A stretch of DNA of 64,000 nucleotides from Acinetobacter chengduensis (GCF_003664645.1 NZ_RCHC01000004.1:124001-188000); one strand, 5' to 3'. Counted from the stretch's first letter, positions 1 to 9,517 are shown. Notes: generated from the letters alone by a model not told the origin. Made by a program: numbers and translations.

Positions 1-1
1 C

Positions 2-36
2 AGCCGAGTAGCCTTAAAAAGTACTCGGCTTTTTTA
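2..36 (+). terminator. Rho-independent terminator of an upstream gene
   Basis: A perfect 9-bp stem (AGCCGAGTA with TACTCGGCT) is followed by a T run. No gene in the window precedes it, so it must end a gene to the left of the window. Confidence 0.85.
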
Positions 37-247
37 TTTATATATGCACAAAAAAATACACTTGCGCCAAAAAAAAGCATTTTTGAATTGAAGCTGAAAA
101 ATATAAAGCAGGCCTGAAAAATCTGAGCTATAGATTAGAAAATAATAAAACTTATAAACTCATAAGATATTGTATTTATTATATAAAAATACAGATTAAT
201 GTTCTAAAAAATAGAACAAGGTGTCTATGTTTTAATTTTTATTAACT

Positions 248-264
248 TTGGAATGGAACTTGCT
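248..264 (+). promoter_or_regulatory. Candidate sigma-54 promoter of the BMP-type ABC importer operon
   Basis: The sequence TTGGAATGGAACTTGCT has GG and GC separated by exactly 10 nt. It matches the family consensus TTGGCACG-N4-TTGCW well at -12 and partly at -24. Predicted transcription starts near 275, about 100 nt before the first gene. The rest of the 37-374 gap is AT-rich and shows no other clear element. Confidence 0.55.
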
Positions 265-374
265 AATTAACAGAAAGTGAACACAACAAATTTAAACCGA
301 TGTTCAATTTTTGAATTTCTAAGCTGTTGTAATGACAACAATTAGAAATACAGTCAGTTAATGGGAGTAGTTTC

Positions 375-1475
375 ATGCCAAAAAAATATAGCTTTAAAAC
401 TCAGCTAAAAAAAATCGTTTTAACCTTAAGTACAGCAACACTTTTGGGTGCGTCATTGACCACTACCGCAAATGCAGTAGATAAAGCAGCCTTTGTTTAT
501 ATTGGACCAACCAGTGATCATGGCTGGACATATTCACATGATCAAGGCCGTATTAAAGCTGAAAAGGCATTAGCAGGTAAATATAAAACATCTCATATTG
601 AAAATGTGCCAGAAACTGCCGATGCAGAACGTGTTATTCGAAATTTGGCGCAACAGGGCAATAAAGTCATTTTTGGTACGTCTTTTGGTTATATGAACCA
701 AATGGAAAAAGTAGCCAAACAATTTCCAAATACTGTATTTATGCATGCAACAGGCTATAAGCAAGGCAAAAATTTAGGTGTATATGATGTGCGCACTTAT
801 GAGGGTGCATACATGCTGGGTGTCGTGGCTGGTCAGCAAACTAAAAAGAATACCTTAGGCGTGGTTGGGTCTTTCCCAATTCCAGAAGTGGTACGTAACA
901 TTAATGCTTATACCTTAGGTGCGCAAAGCGTCAATCCAAAAATTAAAACCAAAGTCATTTGGGTGAACTCTTGGTTTAACCCTGGTAAAGAGCGTGATGC
1001 TGCATTGGCTTTAATTGCTCAAAATGCCGATGTGCTCATGCAAAACACAGACTCTCCAGCAGTGGTACAAGCCGCTGAACAAAAAGGTGTTTATGCCTTT
1101 GGTTGGGATTCAGACATGAGCAAATTTGGTGCCAAAGCACAGTTGGCAGCCTCTGTTTTACATTGGGAAAAAATTTATACGCCAGTTATGCAACAAGTTG
1201 CGAATAAAACATGGAAACCAAGCGCAATGTGGTATGGCGTAAAACAAGATGCGGTCAAAATTGAAAACTTCGCACCATTTTTACCAGCTAATGTGAAACA
1301 AAAAGCCCTTAGCGTACAAAGTGCAATTCATAAAGGAACTTTACATCCATTTACAGGCCCAATTTATAAACAAGACGGTAGCCTCGTTTTGGCAAAAGGC
1401 AAAACAATGAGCGATGCTGAATTGAGCAAAATGAACTTTTATGTGAAAGGTGTAGAAGGCGCACTGCCAAAATAA
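375..1475 (+). CDS. BMP-family ABC transporter substrate-binding protein
   Basis: Probable periplasmic binding protein of the BMP/PnrA family, whose known members bind purine nucleosides or related ligands. The N-terminus has a basic stretch and a hydrophobic core ending near TTTANA (about residues 25-33), typical of an exported signal peptide. The mature part carries the family pattern FVYIGPTSDHGWTYSHDQG and GTSFGYMNQM. A GGGAG sequence precedes the ATG. It is the first gene of an importer operon that ends in an amidohydrolase, and a sigma-54-like promoter lies upstream. A purine-type ligand is inferred from the family and from that promoter. The exact ligand cannot be read from the sequence. 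Confidence 0.88.
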   Translation: MPKKYSFKTQLKKIVLTLSTATLLGASLTTTANAVDKAAFVYIGPTSDHGWTYSHDQGRIKAEKALAGKYKTSHIENVPETADAERVIRNLAQQGNKVIFGTSFGYMNQMEKVAKQFPNTVFMHATGYKQGKNLGVYDVRTYEGAYMLGVVAGQQTKKNTLGVVGSFPIPEVVRNINAYTLGAQSVNPKIKTKVIWVNSWFNPGKERDAALALIAQNADVLMQNTDSPAVVQAAEQKGVYAFGWDSDMSKFGAKAQLAASVLHWEKIYTPVMQQVANKTWKPSAMWYGVKQDAVKIENFAPFLPANVKQKALSVQSAIHKGTLHPFTGPIYKQDGSLVLAKGKTMSDAELSKMNFYVKGVEGALPK

Positions 1476-1485
1476 AGCAAAGACT

Positions 1486-1508
1486 GCCTAGATACACTGT
1501 GTCTAGGC
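1486..1508 (+). other. Intercistronic stem-loop after the binding-protein gene
   Basis: A 10-bp stem (GCCTAGATAC with GTGTCTAGGC, one T-G wobble) closes a 3-nt loop. No T run follows, so it is not a standard terminator. Hairpins at this place in importer operons often stabilise the upstream binding-protein mRNA; that role here is inference. Confidence 0.5.
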
Positions 1509-1555
1509 GCGATCCAAGCCATACAGCATAGATTTTAAAGATGAGAGCTTGAGGT

Positions 1556-3151
1556 ATGAATGCATTTCAACATGAACCTGACCTAAATCTGAATAGAGCG
1601 CCAAGCATTGCCATTCCTCGTCTTGAGCTCCTTAATATTTGTAAAAATTACAATTCATTGAAAGCCAATGACCATATTAATTTGAAAGTTCAAGCGGGTC
1701 ATATTCACGCGATTCTAGGTGAAAATGGTGCTGGAAAAAGCACCTTGATGAAAATTATTTATGGCGCAACCAAAGCCGATCAAGGGCAAATTATTTGGAA
1801 TGGTAAAGAAGTTAGAATCGACAATCCCTCTATGGCCCGTAAGCTAGGTATTGGGATGGTTTATCAGCATTTTTCTTTGTTTGAAACCTTAACCGTTGCA
1901 CAAAATATTCTATTAGGACTAGATGAAAAAATTGATCTCGCCAGCTTGCATCAAAAAATTCGAGACGTTTCTGAGCAATATGGGTTACCTGTAGACCCAA
2001 GACGTGAAGTTCATTCTTTATCGGTCGGTGAACGACAACGTGTTGAAATTATTCGTTGCCTACTACAAAACCCATCTTTAATTATTTTGGATGAACCGAC
2101 ATCTGTGCTTACACCACAAGCAGTACAACAGCTATTTAAAACTTTAAAACTGTTGGCATCTCAAGGTGTCTCTATTTTATATATCAGCCATAAGTTACAC
2201 GAAATTAAAGCGCTGTGTGATGAAGCCACTATTCTTAGAAATGGTCAGGTGACAGGTCATGTTTTGCCTAAAGATAATTCTACGAGCGATTTAGCGAAAT
2301 TGATGATTGGGCGTGAATTGCCGACTTATGTGCATGCTGACTACACAGGTGATAAAGCAACCTACTTTGAAATCTCCAATTTATCCAAAACAGCTGATGA
2401 TCCTTTTGGCGTGTCTTTAGCAGGTATTAATCTCAATATTCAAGCTGGTGAAATTATGGGCATTGCTGGAATATCAGGCAATGGTCAGGCGGAGCTCTTG
2501 GCATTGCTTTCAGGGGAGTCTTTTTCTGAACAAGGCAAAATCTGGCTTAAAGGTCAAAATATTACCCAATTAAATGCAGGTGAGCGTCGGGATTTAGGCT
2601 TAGGTTTTGTACCAGAAGAACGTCTCGGTCGCGGTGCTGTTCCTGCCATGACGCTGTCTGAAAATACATTGCTGACTGCATTTCGACGTGGGCTTACACG
2701 CTTGGGATTAATTAACTTTGCAAAAACCAAAACGTTTGCAGAAAACTGTATTCAAAATTTTGGCGTTAAAGCTGCAGGCGCACATGCAGAAGCACGTTCA
2801 TTGTCGGGTGGTAATTTGCAAAAATTTATTGTCGGTCGTGAAATTTTACAACAGCCCAAGTTTCTAATTATTTCTCAGCCTACGTGGGGCGTAGATGTCG
2901 GCGCGTCAATGTTTATTCGCCAAACCTTAATTGATTTATCACGTACAGGCGTCGCGATTTTAGTGATTTCAGAAGAGCTAGAAGAGTTATTCGAAATTAG
3001 CGATCGAATCTGTGTGCTTGCCTCAGGCAAGCTTTCGCTCCCGCAAGCAACGACCAGTACAAATGCAGAACAAATTGGCTTGCTAATGTCGGGCATATCT
3101 TCACAACCATCCGATCAGCATGACGGCCACAAGCCTGAATTACATGCATAG
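1556..3151 (+). CDS. ABC transporter ATP-binding protein with two nucleotide-binding domains
   Basis: Energy-coupling subunit of the BMP-type importer, with two ABC domains in one 531-residue chain. The first domain has an intact Walker A (GENGAGKST), signature (LSVGERQRVE) and Walker B (LIILDEP). The second has a degenerate P-loop (GISGNGQAE), a good signature (LSGGNLQK) and an altered Walker B (FLIISQPTWG). Second domains of RbsA/YufO-like proteins are usually degenerate in the same way, so this is normal for the family and not a sign of decay. It lies between the binding protein and the two permeases and is transcribed with them. Confidence 0.9.
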   Translation: MNAFQHEPDLNLNRAPSIAIPRLELLNICKNYNSLKANDHINLKVQAGHIHAILGENGAGKSTLMKIIYGATKADQGQIIWNGKEVRIDNPSMARKLGIGMVYQHFSLFETLTVAQNILLGLDEKIDLASLHQKIRDVSEQYGLPVDPRREVHSLSVGERQRVEIIRCLLQNPSLIILDEPTSVLTPQAVQQLFKTLKLLASQGVSILYISHKLHEIKALCDEATILRNGQVTGHVLPKDNSTSDLAKLMIGRELPTYVHADYTGDKATYFEISNLSKTADDPFGVSLAGINLNIQAGEIMGIAGISGNGQAELLALLSGESFSEQGKIWLKGQNITQLNAGERRDLGLGFVPEERLGRGAVPAMTLSENTLLTAFRRGLTRLGLINFAKTKTFAENCIQNFGVKAAGAHAEARSLSGGNLQKFIVGREILQQPKFLIISQPTWGVDVGASMFIRQTLIDLSRTGVAILVISEELEELFEISDRICVLASGKLSLPQATTSTNAEQIGLLMSGISSQPSDQHDGHKPELHA

Positions 3152-3171
3152 CAAGGCATAGAGGTGAATCC

Positions 3172-4263
3172 ATGTATTTATTAGAACCGAGGGAAAAGCC
3201 CTCACAACTCATGAGATGGTTATCTCCAATCATCGCACTTATTGCCATGCTGGTTGTTGGAAGTTTATTGTTTTTTCTTTTGGGTGTAAACCCAGCAAAA
3301 GCGCTATATATCTTTTTTATTGAACCACTGACTTCAATTTATAGCTTAAGCGAATTGGTCATTAAAGCCAGTCCACTCATTTTAATTGCGCTTGGCCTTG
3401 CCATTGGTTTTCGGGCCAAACTATTCAACATTGGTGCAGAAGGTCAGCTCACCATGGGGGCCATTTTGGGTGGTGGCATTGCTATTTTATTTCATGACCA
3501 AATGGGCTGGTGGATTTTACCCCTCATGATTGTTATGGGCGCGATTGGTGGTGCATTTTGGGGACTTATTCCTGCCTTTTTAAAGACTCATTTTAATGCA
3601 GAAGAAACCCTAACCACGCTCATGATGAACTATGTAGCTTTGTTTGTTTTGTTGTACTTGGTGAATGGGCCATGGCGTGATCCAGATGGCATGAACTTCC
3701 CACAATCTGTAATGTTTGGCGAAAGTGCCACGTTGCCTTTTATTGTGGAAGGTACACGTGTCAATGTATCCATCTTTTTAACATTGTTGGCTGCAGTTAT
3801 ATTTTGGTTCTTTATTAAAAAAAGCATGACTGCCTACAAACTAGAAGTGAGTGGTCAAGCACCTTTAGCTGCACAATATGCTGGCTTTTCTTCTAAAAAA
3901 GCCGTTTGGTTAAGCTTAGGCATCTCAGGGCTTATGGCGGGTATTGCGGGCATTTGTGAAGTTGCTGGCCCAATTGGGCAACTCAATCCAAACATCTCTC
4001 CAGGTTATGGCTATGCAGCTATTATCGTGGCTTATTTAGGTCGCTTAAACCCGATTGGAATTGTACTTGCAGGCCTCTTGATGGCACTCCTTTACCTTGG
4101 TGGTGAAATGGCACAAATGCAATTACAGCTGTCTGTCGCGATTACAGGTATTTTCCAAGGATTATTACTATTTTTCTTGCTGGCTTCAGATGTCCTGATT
4201 GAAAAACGCTATCGCTTTGCCAAAAAGAAAATTAAACCTGTCACGAATGCTAGTGTGGCTTAA
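3172..4263 (+). CDS. ABC transporter permease (BMP-type importer, first subunit)
   Basis: Inner-membrane permease of 363 residues with many hydrophobic helices and the family signature FRAKLFNIGAEGQLTMGAI near residues 82-100. That pattern is typical of permeases partnered with BMP-family binding proteins. A GAGGTGA ribosome site precedes the ATG, 20 nt after the ATPase gene. It should pair with the next gene to form the heterodimeric channel. Confidence 0.9.
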   Translation: MYLLEPREKPSQLMRWLSPIIALIAMLVVGSLLFFLLGVNPAKALYIFFIEPLTSIYSLSELVIKASPLILIALGLAIGFRAKLFNIGAEGQLTMGAILGGGIAILFHDQMGWWILPLMIVMGAIGGAFWGLIPAFLKTHFNAEETLTTLMMNYVALFVLLYLVNGPWRDPDGMNFPQSVMFGESATLPFIVEGTRVNVSIFLTLLAAVIFWFFIKKSMTAYKLEVSGQAPLAAQYAGFSSKKAVWLSLGISGLMAGIAGICEVAGPIGQLNPNISPGYGYAAIIVAYLGRLNPIGIVLAGLLMALLYLGGEMAQMQLQLSVAITGIFQGLLLFFLLASDVLIEKRYRFAKKKIKPVTNASVA

Positions 4264-4280
4264 ATCAAGAGGAATAAATC

Positions 4281-5201
4281 ATGAGTATTGAAATGACTGC
4301 CATTTTGGCGGGAACGATTGCAGCTGCCACACCTCTGATTTTTGCAGGCTTAGGTGAATTGGTTGCTGAGCGTACAGGGGTAATTAACCTTGGTGTAGAG
4401 GGTATGATGCTCGTTGGCGCGATTGCAGGCTTTGCCTTTGCCGCACATTATGAAGCCAGCGTTGCCAGTGCATTATTGGTTGGTGCTTTGGCTGGCATGT
4501 TTATGTCGCTCATTTTTGCATTTTTTACACTTTCCTTAAGTACTAATCAGTCAGCCTGTGGTTTGGCTCTCACCATTTTTGGTATTGGTATTTCGGCATT
4601 TATTGGTCAAAACTATGTCAGCATGGCCTTACCAGGCTTACAAAATTTGAATATTCCTGGCTTAGCGGATATTCCATGGATTGGCCCAGTGTTATTTCAG
4701 CAAAACTATGTAGTGTATTTATCCATTGTTGCCTTTGTGGTGATTTGGTGGGTATTGGCTAAAACGAGACTCGGGCTTTTATTAAAAGCAGTGGGTGAGT
4801 CCCCTGAAAGTGCACATGCAATGGGTTACAACGTACTGGCAATTCGTTATTGTGCAGTGCTATTTGGTGGTGCAATGGCAGGTATTGGCGGTGCATTTTT
4901 ATCCACGGTATACACACCGATGTGGATTGAAAACATGGTGGCTGGCCGTGGCTGGATTGCAATTGCTTTAGTGGTATTTGCAACATGGAAACCGACACGT
5001 TTGATGTTGGGTGCGTACTTATTTGGGGGGGTAACCATTTTACAGTTTCATGCGCAGGCATTGGGCTTAAAAGTTCCAAATGAGTTGCTTTCCGCACTGC
5101 CTTATGTTGCCACTATTGTTGTGTTAGTCATCATTTCACGCGACAAAAAATTATTAAAAATGAATTTACCTGCTTCGCTGGGCAAAACATTTACGCCATA
5201 A
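4281..5201 (+). CDS. ABC transporter permease (BMP-type importer, second subunit)
   Basis: Inner-membrane permease of 306 residues, almost wholly hydrophobic. The N-terminal motif ERTGVINLGVEGMMLVGA is the hallmark of the second permease in BMP/PnrA-type importers. It starts 17 nt after the first permease, with AGAGGA as ribosome site. Together with the preceding three genes it makes a complete importer. Confidence 0.9.
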   Translation: MSIEMTAILAGTIAAATPLIFAGLGELVAERTGVINLGVEGMMLVGAIAGFAFAAHYEASVASALLVGALAGMFMSLIFAFFTLSLSTNQSACGLALTIFGIGISAFIGQNYVSMALPGLQNLNIPGLADIPWIGPVLFQQNYVVYLSIVAFVVIWWVLAKTRLGLLLKAVGESPESAHAMGYNVLAIRYCAVLFGGAMAGIGGAFLSTVYTPMWIENMVAGRGWIAIALVVFATWKPTRLMLGAYLFGGVTILQFHAQALGLKVPNELLSALPYVATIVVLVIISRDKKLLKMNLPASLGKTFTP

Positions 5202-5228
5202 CTTGCACATACAAAATTAGAGATTGAA

Positions 5229-6599
5229 ATGAAAATTATCAGTGCAGATTACGTTCTGACCATGAATGCGCAATTAGACTGCATTGAGCAAGGTGCAGTG
5301 CTAATTGATGGTCAAATCATTCAGCAAGTTGGTACACGAGAAATACTTCAGGCACAGTACCCTGAAGCGATTGTAGAGCACTACGAGAATGGTTTACTCA
5401 TGCCTGGGTTGGTCAATACACATTGCCATTCAGGTTTTTTACGCGGTACTGCAGAAGGCTTGCCCGTGTGGGATTGGCTACAGCAGTATATAGACCCAAT
5501 GCACCGTGTGTTATTACCTGAAGATGCCAAAATTGCGTCATATTTATGTTATGCGGAAGCCCTTTTATCTGGTACCACTACAATTGTGGATATGTGGCGT
5601 TTTATGGATGGGAGTGCTGAGGCTGCGAAAGAACTGGGAATTCGAGCTGTCCTAGTACCTTATGTCGCTGAGCATCCCGATCATGATTATTTTGAGACAC
5701 TTCACAGTAATGAAGCTTTGCTGAATCGTTGGCACCAAAGTGCGCATGGTCGAATCGATGTGTGGGTTGGTCTAGAGCACTTATTTTATGCACAAGAGCC
5801 TGCATTGCATCGCATACAAAAGTTATGTCAGGATTATAAAACAGGATTTCATACCCACAGTAATGAAAGCCAATTTGATGTGCAAGAAAATCTAAAACGT
5901 TATGGCGTACGACCGATCCAAACTTTGGAGCAGTTGGGTTTATTTGATGTGCCCCAATGTTTGCTTGCACATTGCGTTTGGGCGAATGCCACAGAAATTG
6001 ATATTTTAAAAAATTACTGTGTAGGTGTTGCGCACAATCCAATTTCAAACATGAAATTGGCATCTGGTGCGGCACCCATTACCCAAATGCTGGCGAGCGG
6101 TTTGGCTGTGGGCTTAGGAACGGATGGTGAAAAAGAAAATAATAATTTGGATCTGTTTGAAGAGATGAAAACAGCCTCTTTATTAGCAAAATTTTCAAAT
6201 TTAAATGCAGCTTCTTTGGATGCATGGTCTGTCTGCAAAATGGGAACGTCTTTAGGTGCTCAAGCCATAGGGATGCAAGACAAAATTGGTTCTTTAGAGA
6301 CAGGCAAACAAGCCGATATGATTGTGGTGAATACAGCAACACCCCGTATGACGCCACTGATTACAGACGGGAAATTATTTAATTTACATCATAATTTAGT
6401 CCATGCGGTACAAGGCCAAGATATAGTAATGACCATGGTGGCTGGAAAAATCCTAGTTCAAAATGGACAGTTAGTTAATGCTGATTTGCAAAAATTGATT
6501 GATGACGTCAATGTTGTTGCACCAAAGTTATTTAAACGCCGTGATTTATGGCTGGCCCAACGGGGTACATCTGTGAATGAACTCCAACGAGTTGAATAA
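5229..6599 (+). CDS. TRZ/ATZ-family amidohydrolase, probable purine or nucleoside deaminase
   Basis: Metal-dependent amidohydrolase of 456 residues. The metal ligands are visible as NTHCH near residue 63, a central HTHSNES, an AHCVW and the late GLGTDGEKENN. This arrangement fits the chlorohydrolase/MtaD/8-oxoguanine deaminase group, which remove an amino group from purine-like rings. It is the last gene of the importer operon, 27 nt after the second permease. The context suggests deamination of the imported compound. Guanine, 8-oxoguanine, adenosine derivatives or another heterocycle all remain possible. Confidence 0.75.
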   Translation: MKIISADYVLTMNAQLDCIEQGAVLIDGQIIQQVGTREILQAQYPEAIVEHYENGLLMPGLVNTHCHSGFLRGTAEGLPVWDWLQQYIDPMHRVLLPEDAKIASYLCYAEALLSGTTTIVDMWRFMDGSAEAAKELGIRAVLVPYVAEHPDHDYFETLHSNEALLNRWHQSAHGRIDVWVGLEHLFYAQEPALHRIQKLCQDYKTGFHTHSNESQFDVQENLKRYGVRPIQTLEQLGLFDVPQCLLAHCVWANATEIDILKNYCVGVAHNPISNMKLASGAAPITQMLASGLAVGLGTDGEKENNNLDLFEEMKTASLLAKFSNLNAASLDAWSVCKMGTSLGAQAIGMQDKIGSLETGKQADMIVVNTATPRMTPLITDGKLFNLHHNLVHAVQGQDIVMTMVAGKILVQNGQLVNADLQKLIDDVNVVAPKLFKRRDLWLAQRGTSVNELQRVE

Positions 6600-6624
6600 C
6601 ATGAATTAATAGATGATTTTACTA

Positions 6625-6656
6625 AAAAAATGCCTGCATAACGCAGGCATTTTTAT
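6625..6656. terminator. Bidirectional terminator between the amidohydrolase and catD
   Basis: The stem ATGCCTGC/GCAGGCAT has A and T runs on either side, so it can serve both the plus-strand importer operon and the minus-strand ben-cat operon, whose last stop codon lies about 20 nt beyond. Confidence 0.88.
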
Positions 6657-6677
6657 TGAGTGCTCATTAGGATTGAT

Positions 6678-7460
6678 TTAGCTTTGTGCTAAAAACTCTG
6701 AGAGTGTTTGAGTAAACACCTGAGCTTGCTCAATATTTGAAATGTGTGAGGCTTCAATTTCAAATAAAGCACTGTTACGAATTTGATTCACCAAATACTG
6801 TCCATCTGCCCCTGTCGTAACAGGGTCAAGTGTACCTGCAATAACTAACATCGGGACACGTATTTGTGAAATTTCTGTAGTTAAATCCGCTTTAGCCAAA
6901 GCTTCACAACAGCTTGCATAACCTTCAGGGCTGCCAGCACCTAAGTCGTTTGAAAGTTTTGCAATTACTGCTGCGTTACTCTGGATAAAGGGTTCAGTAA
7001 ACCAGCGTGATGCAGCTGTGCTGGCTATAGGTTCAAGGCCTTGTTCGCGCACGAGTTTTGCACGCTCGTTCCATGCGCTTTCTTGGCCAATTTTGGCTGC
7101 CGTATTGCAGACAACAATGTGCTTAAAACGCTCTGGATGATGAATGGCTAACCATTGTCCTGTAAGCCCGCCCATAGAAATGCCACAAAAATCGGCTTTT
7201 TCTATTTCAAGGTGATCCATTAAATGAATCACATCTTGACCTAGTTGTTCTAGGGTATATGGGCCTGTTGGCGCAGTGGATTCACCATGGCCACGGGTAT
7301 CGTAACAAATAATATAAAATTGCTTTTTGAGCGCCTCAATTTGTGCTTTCCACATAGAAAATTGGGTGCCCAATGAGTTTGAAAATATCAGTGCTGGCTG
7401 ATGATTATGACCAAAAGTTTGATAGTTAATTTGTGCATCATTTGATGTAAATGTTGGCAT
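6678..7460 (-). CDS. catD: 3-oxoadipate enol-lactonase
   Basis: Cytosolic alpha/beta-hydrolase of 260 residues that opens beta-ketoadipate enol-lactone to 3-oxoadipate, in the catechol branch of the beta-ketoadipate pathway. The nucleophile elbow GISMGG (around residue 95), the oxyanion region and the late GTLDPVT and ASHISNIEQ (catalytic Asp and His) are present. It is the last gene of the minus-strand ben-cat run. AAGGA precedes the ATG. The catD name rather than pcaD follows from the cat neighbours. Confidence 0.92.
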   Translation of the reverse strand: MPTFTSNDAQINYQTFGHNHQPALIFSNSLGTQFSMWKAQIEALKKQFYIICYDTRGHGESTAPTGPYTLEQLGQDVIHLMDHLEIEKADFCGISMGGLTGQWLAIHHPERFKHIVVCNTAAKIGQESAWNERAKLVREQGLEPIASTAASRWFTEPFIQSNAAVIAKLSNDLGAGSPEGYASCCEALAKADLTTEISQIRVPMLVIAGTLDPVTTGADGQYLVNQIRNSALFEIEASHISNIEQAQVFTQTLSEFLAQS

Positions 7461-7479
7461 TTGAATTCCTTAATCTTTA

Positions 7480-7523
7480 TTTTAAGCTACCTTTATTTTT
7501 AAAAGGAGCTGAGGAGGGATTTC
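7480..7523. repeat. Degenerate copy of a GGGAGG/AGGGATTT intergenic repeat
   Basis: The catD-catF gap ends in AAAAGGAGCTGAGGAGGGAT, which resembles the end of the longer repeat in the catF-catJ gap. The matching left arm (CTACCTTT) is poor, so this is a weak or decayed copy. Confidence 0.4.
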
Positions 7524-8729
7524 TTAAACACGTTCAATAATCAAAGCAATGCCTTGACCGACACCAATACACATTGAGCATAGTGCATATTTTCCATCTA
7601 TTGCTTCGAGCTGGTTTAATGCTGTTGTGACCAAACGAGCACCTGAAGCACCAAGAGGATGTCCGATCGCAATAGCTCCACCATTTGGATTGACGCGTGT
7701 ATCAGTATCTTCAAGACCTAAATCTCGGGTTACAGCCAGTGCTTGGGCAGCAAAGGCTTCATTGAGTTCAATGACATCCATTTGAGCTAAAGTTAAACCT
7801 ATTTGGTTTAGTAGCTTTTTGATCGCTGGTGAAGGGCCAAAACCCATAATGCGTGGTTCAACACCAACAACCGTCGCACCAATAATTTTTGCACGTGGCT
7901 TTAAACCATACTGCGTAACAGCCTCATCAGACGCGATTAATAGAGCAGCTGCACCATCATTAATGCCTGATGCATTACCCGCAGTGACTGTACCATCTGC
8001 TTTTACAACAGCTTTGAGTTTGCTTAAGCCTTCAAGCGTTGTGGAGGCACGAGGATGTTCATCTTTATCAACAATAACAGGGTCACCTTTACGCTGTGGG
8101 ATACTCACAGCAATGATCTCTTTATCAAAGAAACCACGTGCTTGTGCAGTCGCAGTACGTTGTTGGCTAGTCAATGCAAATTGATCTTGATCAGCACGGT
8201 TAATGTTGAATTGCTCAGCTACGTTTTCTGCAGTCTGTGGCATGGTTTCAACACCATAAAGTTCTTTAAGTTTAGGATTAATAAAGCGCCAACCCATGGT
8301 GGTATCTTCAATCTTTTGGCTACGGCCATAAGCGCTGTCTGATTTACCCATGACAAAAGGTGCGCGACTCATGCTCTCTACACCGCCAGCGATAATCAAA
8401 TTGGCTTCACCGGCTTTAATTGCACGTGCTGCCATTGCAATTGCATCTAAGGATGAACCACACAGGCGGTTGACTGTTGTTGCTGGTACTTGAAAAGGTA
8501 CACCAGCAAGAAGAGCAGACATTCGGCCAACGTTACGGTTATCTTCGCCAGCTTGGTTGGCACAGCCATAAATAATGTCGTCTACTTTTTCCCACTCCAC
8601 AGATGGATTACGTTGCATAATGGCTTTAATTGGCACGGCGCCTAAGTCATCTGCACGTACAGGCGCTAAACCACCCGCATAACGGCCGAAAGGTGTACGA
8701 ATAGCATCAATGATATATGCGTTTTTCAT
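7524..8729 (-). CDS. catF: 3-oxoadipyl-CoA thiolase
   Basis: Thiolase of 401 residues that splits 3-oxoadipyl-CoA into succinyl-CoA and acetyl-CoA, the last step of the beta-ketoadipate pathway. The acyl-accepting Cys lies in [10 protein letters not shown] near residue 90. The C-terminal catalytic His and Cys lie in [14 protein letters not shown] and [10 protein letters not shown]. Its length and ends match the PcaF/CatF family. AAGGA precedes the ATG. Repeat-like intergenic sequences flank the gene on both sides. Confidence 0.93.
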   Translation of the reverse strand: MKNAYIIDAIRTPFGRYAGGLAPVRADDLGAVPIKAIMQRNPSVEWEKVDDIIYGCANQAGEDNRNVGRMSALLAGVPFQVPATTVNRLCGSSLDAIAMAARAIKAGEANLIIAGGVESMSRAPFVMGKSDSAYGRSQKIEDTTMGWRFINPKLKELYGVETMPQTAENVAEQFNINRADQDQFALTSQQRTATAQARGFFDKEIIAVSIPQRKGDPVIVDKDEHPRASTTLEGLSKLKAVVKADGTVTAGNASGINDGAAALLIASDEAVTQYGLKPRAKIIGATVVGVEPRIMGFGPSPAIKKLLNQIGLTLAQMDVIELNEAFAAQALAVTRDLGLEDTDTRVNPNGGAIAIGHPLGASGARLVTTALNQLEAIDGKYALCSMCIGVGQGIALIIERV

Positions 8730-8751
8730 TTTATAAATCCTTGAAATAAAG

Positions 8752-8852
8752 CTCCTCCCTTTAGAAAAGGGAGGTTGGGAGGGATTTATAGGAAGTTAAT
8801 TTTTATATTAATCCTCCCTAAATCGCTCCTTTAATAAGGGGGGGATTTCTGC
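8752..8852. repeat. Intergenic palindromic repeat in the catF-catJ gap
   Basis: The left half forms a perfect 9-bp hairpin (CCTCCCTTT, loop AGA, AAAGGGAGG, 8754-8774) followed by GGGAGGGATTTA. The right half carries CTCCCTAAATCGCTCCTT, then AAGGGGGGGATTT, a second weaker hairpin in similar sequence. I recall sequences of this kind as dispersed repeats in Acinetobacter intergenic DNA, but copy number was not tested. It lies inside a transcribed operon. Confidence 0.65.
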
Positions 8853-8853
8853 T

Positions 8854-9504
8854 TTAGGCAGTCGTATCAATCAGCGTTGCACCCGTCAACGATTGCAATT
8901 CCTCAAATGAAAGACCATCTACTTTCTCAATCACTTTCATGCCAGTAGATGTAACGTCAATCACGCAGAGGTCAGTGTAAATACGATCTACACACTTCAA
9001 ACCTGTCGCAGGATAAGTCAATTCAGCCACAATTTTAGGTTCGCCTTTTTTAGTCACATGATCGGTCGTAATAAAGACTTTTTTTGCACCCACAGCTAAA
9101 TCCATTGCACCGCCAACAGCAGGAATTGCATCTGGTGCACCTGTATGCCAGTTTGCAAGATCGCCATTTTCAGCCACTTGGAAAGCACCAAGAACAGCGA
9201 TGTCTAAATGGCCACCGCGCATCATGGCAAATGAGTCGCCATGATGAAAAAATGCCCCCCCTGTCAGCATGGTAACAAACTCTTTACCTGCATTTATCAG
9301 CTCTGGATCCTCTTGACCCGCTTCTGGTTTTTCACCAAAAGCCAATAAACCATTTTCAGAATGTAAAAATACGTCTTTGTCTGAAGGCAAGTAGTTAGCA
9401 ATTTTGGTCGGTAGGCCAATGCCTAAATTGACATAAGCACCATCTGGAATATCTCGTGCTACACGTTCAGCAATTTGGTCACGTGTTAGTTTGCTATAGC
9501 TCAT
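8854..9504 (-). CDS. catJ: 3-oxoadipate CoA-transferase subunit B
   Basis: Beta subunit of succinyl-CoA:3-oxoadipate CoA-transferase, which makes 3-oxoadipyl-CoA. The active-site glutamate region HSENGLLAFG and the N-terminal GIGLPTKIANY typical of the beta subunit are present. I start at the internal ATG (MSYSKLTRDQ) because TTGGAG sits 7-8 nt before it. The longer reading frame would overlap catI and add 14 unlikely hydrophobic residues. It begins 13 nt after the catI stop codon, consistent with translational coupling of the two subunits. Confidence 0.93.
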   Translation of the reverse strand: MSYSKLTRDQIAERVARDIPDGAYVNLGIGLPTKIANYLPSDKDVFLHSENGLLAFGEKPEAGQEDPELINAGKEFVTMLTGGAFFHHGDSFAMMRGGHLDIAVLGAFQVAENGDLANWHTGAPDAIPAVGGAMDLAVGAKKVFITTDHVTKKGEPKIVAELTYPATGLKCVDRIYTDLCVIDVTSTGMKVIEKVDGLSFEELQSLTGATLIDTTA

Positions 9505-9517
9505 TGTGAATCTCCAA

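Noticed and set aside
1556..3151. Degenerate Walker motifs in the second ATPase domain as a sign of gene decay
   Set aside because: Second domains of RbsA/YufO-like double ATPases normally have this GxxGNGQ and QPTxGxD form.
4759..5097. Long minus-strand open frame inside the second permease gene
   Set aside because: It lies wholly inside a well-supported membrane protein gene, has no ribosome site and shows no family pattern.
5602..6075. 157-codon minus-strand frame inside the amidohydrolase gene
   Set aside because: The plus-strand frame has clear metal-binding motifs; the reverse frame is a shadow of its codon pattern.
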